A stretch of 64,000 nt of DNA from NCBI RefSeq assembly GCF_025628895.1, contig NZ_JAOTJC010000006.1:126726-190725 (forward strand), in the 5' to 3' direction. Under the pieces are notes generated by a model. It worked only from the letters and a program-made list of their open reading frames with translations. It was not told where the DNA came from and did no database searches. The position numbers and the translations under genes were made by a program. The stretch comes from Alteromonas salexigens (lineage in GTDB: Bacteria > Pseudomonadota > Gammaproteobacteria > Enterobacterales > Alteromonadaceae). This document shows, piece after piece, positions 63,999 to 64,000 of this stretch (position 1 is its first letter; each line of letters opens with the position of its first letter).

Positions 63999-64000
63999 CT

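Noticed and set aside
1..64000. CRISPR arrays, insertion sequences, prophage, integron or toxin-antitoxin modules
   Set aside because: No direct-repeat array, transposase, integrase or phage structural gene was recognised; gene content is mostly core.

Overview
The window reads as chromosomal DNA of a marine-type gammaproteobacterium of the order Alteromonadales (Alteromonas/Salinimonas-like). I infer this from gene order and gene families, not from a database match: pheS-pheT-ihfA, mfd-csiV, a leucine/isovalerate (liu) operon under a MerR-type LiuR, dnaQ followed by a TIGR03503-type protein and tRNA-Asp, and several Alteromonadales-style small proteins. Composition is even, with no transposase, integrase, CRISPR array, prophage or rRNA operon. 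Coding density is high and most genes are core or housekeeping genes.

Layout. 1-2.8 kb: end of pheS, then pheT and ihfA, closed by a clear terminator. 2.9-8.0 kb: a doubtful 83-residue gene, an unknown membrane-anchored protein, the tRNA deacylase ybaK, nagZ overlapping an SLC13-type anion symporter, a tiny ToxR-like regulator, and a small exported DUF3718-like protein. 8.0-14.1 kb: a minus-strand block pilZ-mfd-csiV-cobalamin adenosyltransferase. 14.3-17.7 kb: lolC without adjacent lolD or lolE, a purine phosphoribosyltransferase, xthA and a CbiM-like membrane protein. 17.7-24.7 kb: a light-sensing locus with a biliverdin-producing heme oxygenase divergent from a bacteriophytochrome HWE kinase/receiver, then a REC-PAS-PAS-GGDEF-EAL protein, with two unknown genes converging on it. 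24.9-35.6 kb: mixed genes, including a DUF2750-like/SufE-family pair, a glycosyltransferase, a ketopantoate-reductase-like protein, an HDOD protein, a thioesterase, a hydrolase, glgC, and a SRPBCC/fatty acid desaturase/MFS group. 35.6-44.0 kb: the complete liuRABCDE operon and a divergent acetyl-CoA acetyltransferase, together degrading leucine-derived isovaleryl-CoA to acetyl-CoA and acetoacetate. 44.1-46.1 kb: a kynurenine formamidase-like hydrolase and kynureninase. 46.2-64 kb: an SBP-GGDEF sensor, a FapA-like protein, sbcB, an exported isoaspartyl peptidase, a CBS protein, nhaC, hrpA, a small PilZ protein, rlmI, a quinone oxidoreductase, rnhA, dnaQ, a TIGR03503-like protein and tRNA-Asp(GTC).

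Functional themes. Signalling through cyclic di-GMP recurs: one dual GGDEF-EAL protein, one GGDEF protein with a divergent active site, two PilZ-type proteins and one HDOD protein. The most attractive system is the phytochrome locus. The pigment-making enzyme, the photoreceptor kinase and a receiver-controlled c-di-GMP enzyme sit together, so red/far-red light probably sets c-di-GMP level. The second coherent system is the liu regulon, with a cluster of ACGT-centred palindromes between liuR and the thiolase gene that looks like its operator region. No wholly new system could be demonstrated from sequence alone.
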